Positions 5,558 to 6,101 of a DNA stretch of 6,101 nt are shown here, one piece after another. Made by a program: the position numbers and the translations under genes. Location: positions 1 to 6,101 of the forward strand of contig CALKHY010000171.1 in the NCBI GenBank assembly GCA_937988795.1. The letters run 5' to 3'. Source of the DNA: an uncultured Candidatus Saccharibacteria bacterium. GTDB taxonomy: Bacteria > Patescibacteriota > Saccharimonadia > Saccharimonadales > UBA4665. Within the stretch, counting starts at the first letter, position 1. Every line of letters begins with the position of its first letter. A model generated the notes under the pieces. The model was not told the origin of the DNA, ran no database searches, and worked only from the letters and a program-made list of their open reading frames with translations.

Positions 5558-6101
5558 CGTTATTAGATGTTACAACGGATACCTCGCGGATTTGAAAATT
5601 ATCGATGTCGACAGCCATATCGCCAACTCCGTCTTTATCCCACAGTACGAACACGAACCCTCCCTTGGAAATGCCCGTATTGTCTTTGATGCTTAAGAGA
5701 ACTCTGTCATCAACAATAAACGAGTAGACGTTACTGCATACCAGGAGTTTAATGGAGTATTTTTTATGCATGTCGAACGAAAAAGGCTTGGTAAACATCT
5801 TGTTAAAAAAGAACCCGTCACGAACCACATCAAAAGACACATATGCATTGTCTACAACCTGAAACCTAAGCCTGTTTGCTATATCCGTATGATTGAACGC
5901 TAGCTGGAACTCCGTCAGGAACGAGCGTATCACAGCGTCAAAACCTATAAGATAATTCTCCGGCAACTCCCTATCCAAATACCAGTAAACCCAGTTGTTG
6001 GCACGTTTACCGGCGCGAACCTTGGCACTGCTGCTGGTTATGTCTTGTATCTTGACATTATCGACCTCGTTATCGCTAACCGTGTATGGCATATGCAATG
6101 C
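5538..6101 (-). CDS. Beta-sandwich (ConA/LamG-like) protein, 5' end open
   Basis: The frame is open to the window edge, so the N-terminus may lie outside. Possible starts inside are a TTG at 6098 and an ATG at 6092. I do not recognise a named family. The roughly 186 residues show alternating hydrophobic strands and the layout of a concanavalin/LamG-like jelly roll, as in DUF1080-type sugar-binding domains: NWVYWYLDRELPENYLIGFD (35-54), NRLRFQVVDNAYVSFDVV (75-92), YSIKLLVCSNVYSFIVDD (114-131), GGFVFVLW (146-153) and the closing DIDNFQIREV (164-173). No signal peptide or membrane helix is visible. Such folds often bind or process glycans, and the overlapping flippase gene downstream suits a surface-polysaccharide role, but that is inference. 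It may be the C-terminal domain of a larger enzyme such as a glycosyltransferase. The stop is TGA at 5538-5540. Confidence 0.7.
   Translation of the reverse strand, partial: ALHMPYTVSDNEVDNVKIQDITSSSAKVRAGKRANNWVYWYLDRELPENYLIGFDAVIRSFLTEFQLAFNHTDIANRLRFQVVDNAYVSFDVVRDGFFFNKMFTKPFSFDMHKKYSIKLLVCSNVYSFIVDDRVLLSIKDNTGISKGGFVFVLWDKDGVGDMAVDIDNFQIREVSVVTSNNDGQNRV

Noticed and set aside
1..6101. CRISPR array, insertion sequence, toxin-antitoxin or known defence module
   Set aside because: No spaced repeats, no transposase, and no recognisable defence domains are present. The only unexplained module is the small tandem pair, and its sequence gives no functional clue.

Overview
The window looks like one end of a contig from a small-genome bacterium of the candidate phyla radiation, with Saccharibacteria (TM7) as the best guess. 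The guess rests on the uracil-5 methyltransferase, which lacks its iron-sulphur cysteines and carries a 'STSPWQIMSF' segment of the kind I associate with Patescibacteria. Promoter elements crowding start codons and missing Shine-Dalgarno sequences on the main genes also fit. This is inference from the sequence alone.

The first 59 bases are not biological. They are an Illumina P7 indexing adapter with a six-base index. The first gene (minus strand, from 60) therefore loses its 3' end, and any protein called across the join carries adapter-encoded residues. Bases 562-985 hold no convincing gene. They contain a near-perfect bidirectional terminator hairpin (781-823), a separate 11-bp inverted repeat (839-882) and a start-less minus-strand reading frame that looks weakly like a gene remnant.

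From 986 to 2044 (minus) lies a class I SAM-dependent methyltransferase of the EgtD-like fold, without the histidine-recognition motifs of true EgtD. Between it and the next large gene is a short plus-strand island (about 2068-2576). It holds two tandem small reading frames of unknown function that appear to be diverged copies of each other: the first lacks an ordinary start codon, and the second has a strong ribosome binding site. After them come, on the minus strand, an RlmD/RumA-type RNA uracil-5-methyltransferase (2743-4041), a 14-helix polysaccharide flippase (4112-5557) and a beta-sandwich protein open at the window edge (5538-6101). The last two overlap by 20 bases and are read in the order beta-sandwich protein, then flippase, so they probably belong to a cell-surface polysaccharide operon entering from the right.

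I see no tRNA, rRNA, CRISPR array, transposase or recognisable defence system. The items most worth checking are the adapter join, the tandem small paralogues and the altered active site of the EgtD-like enzyme.
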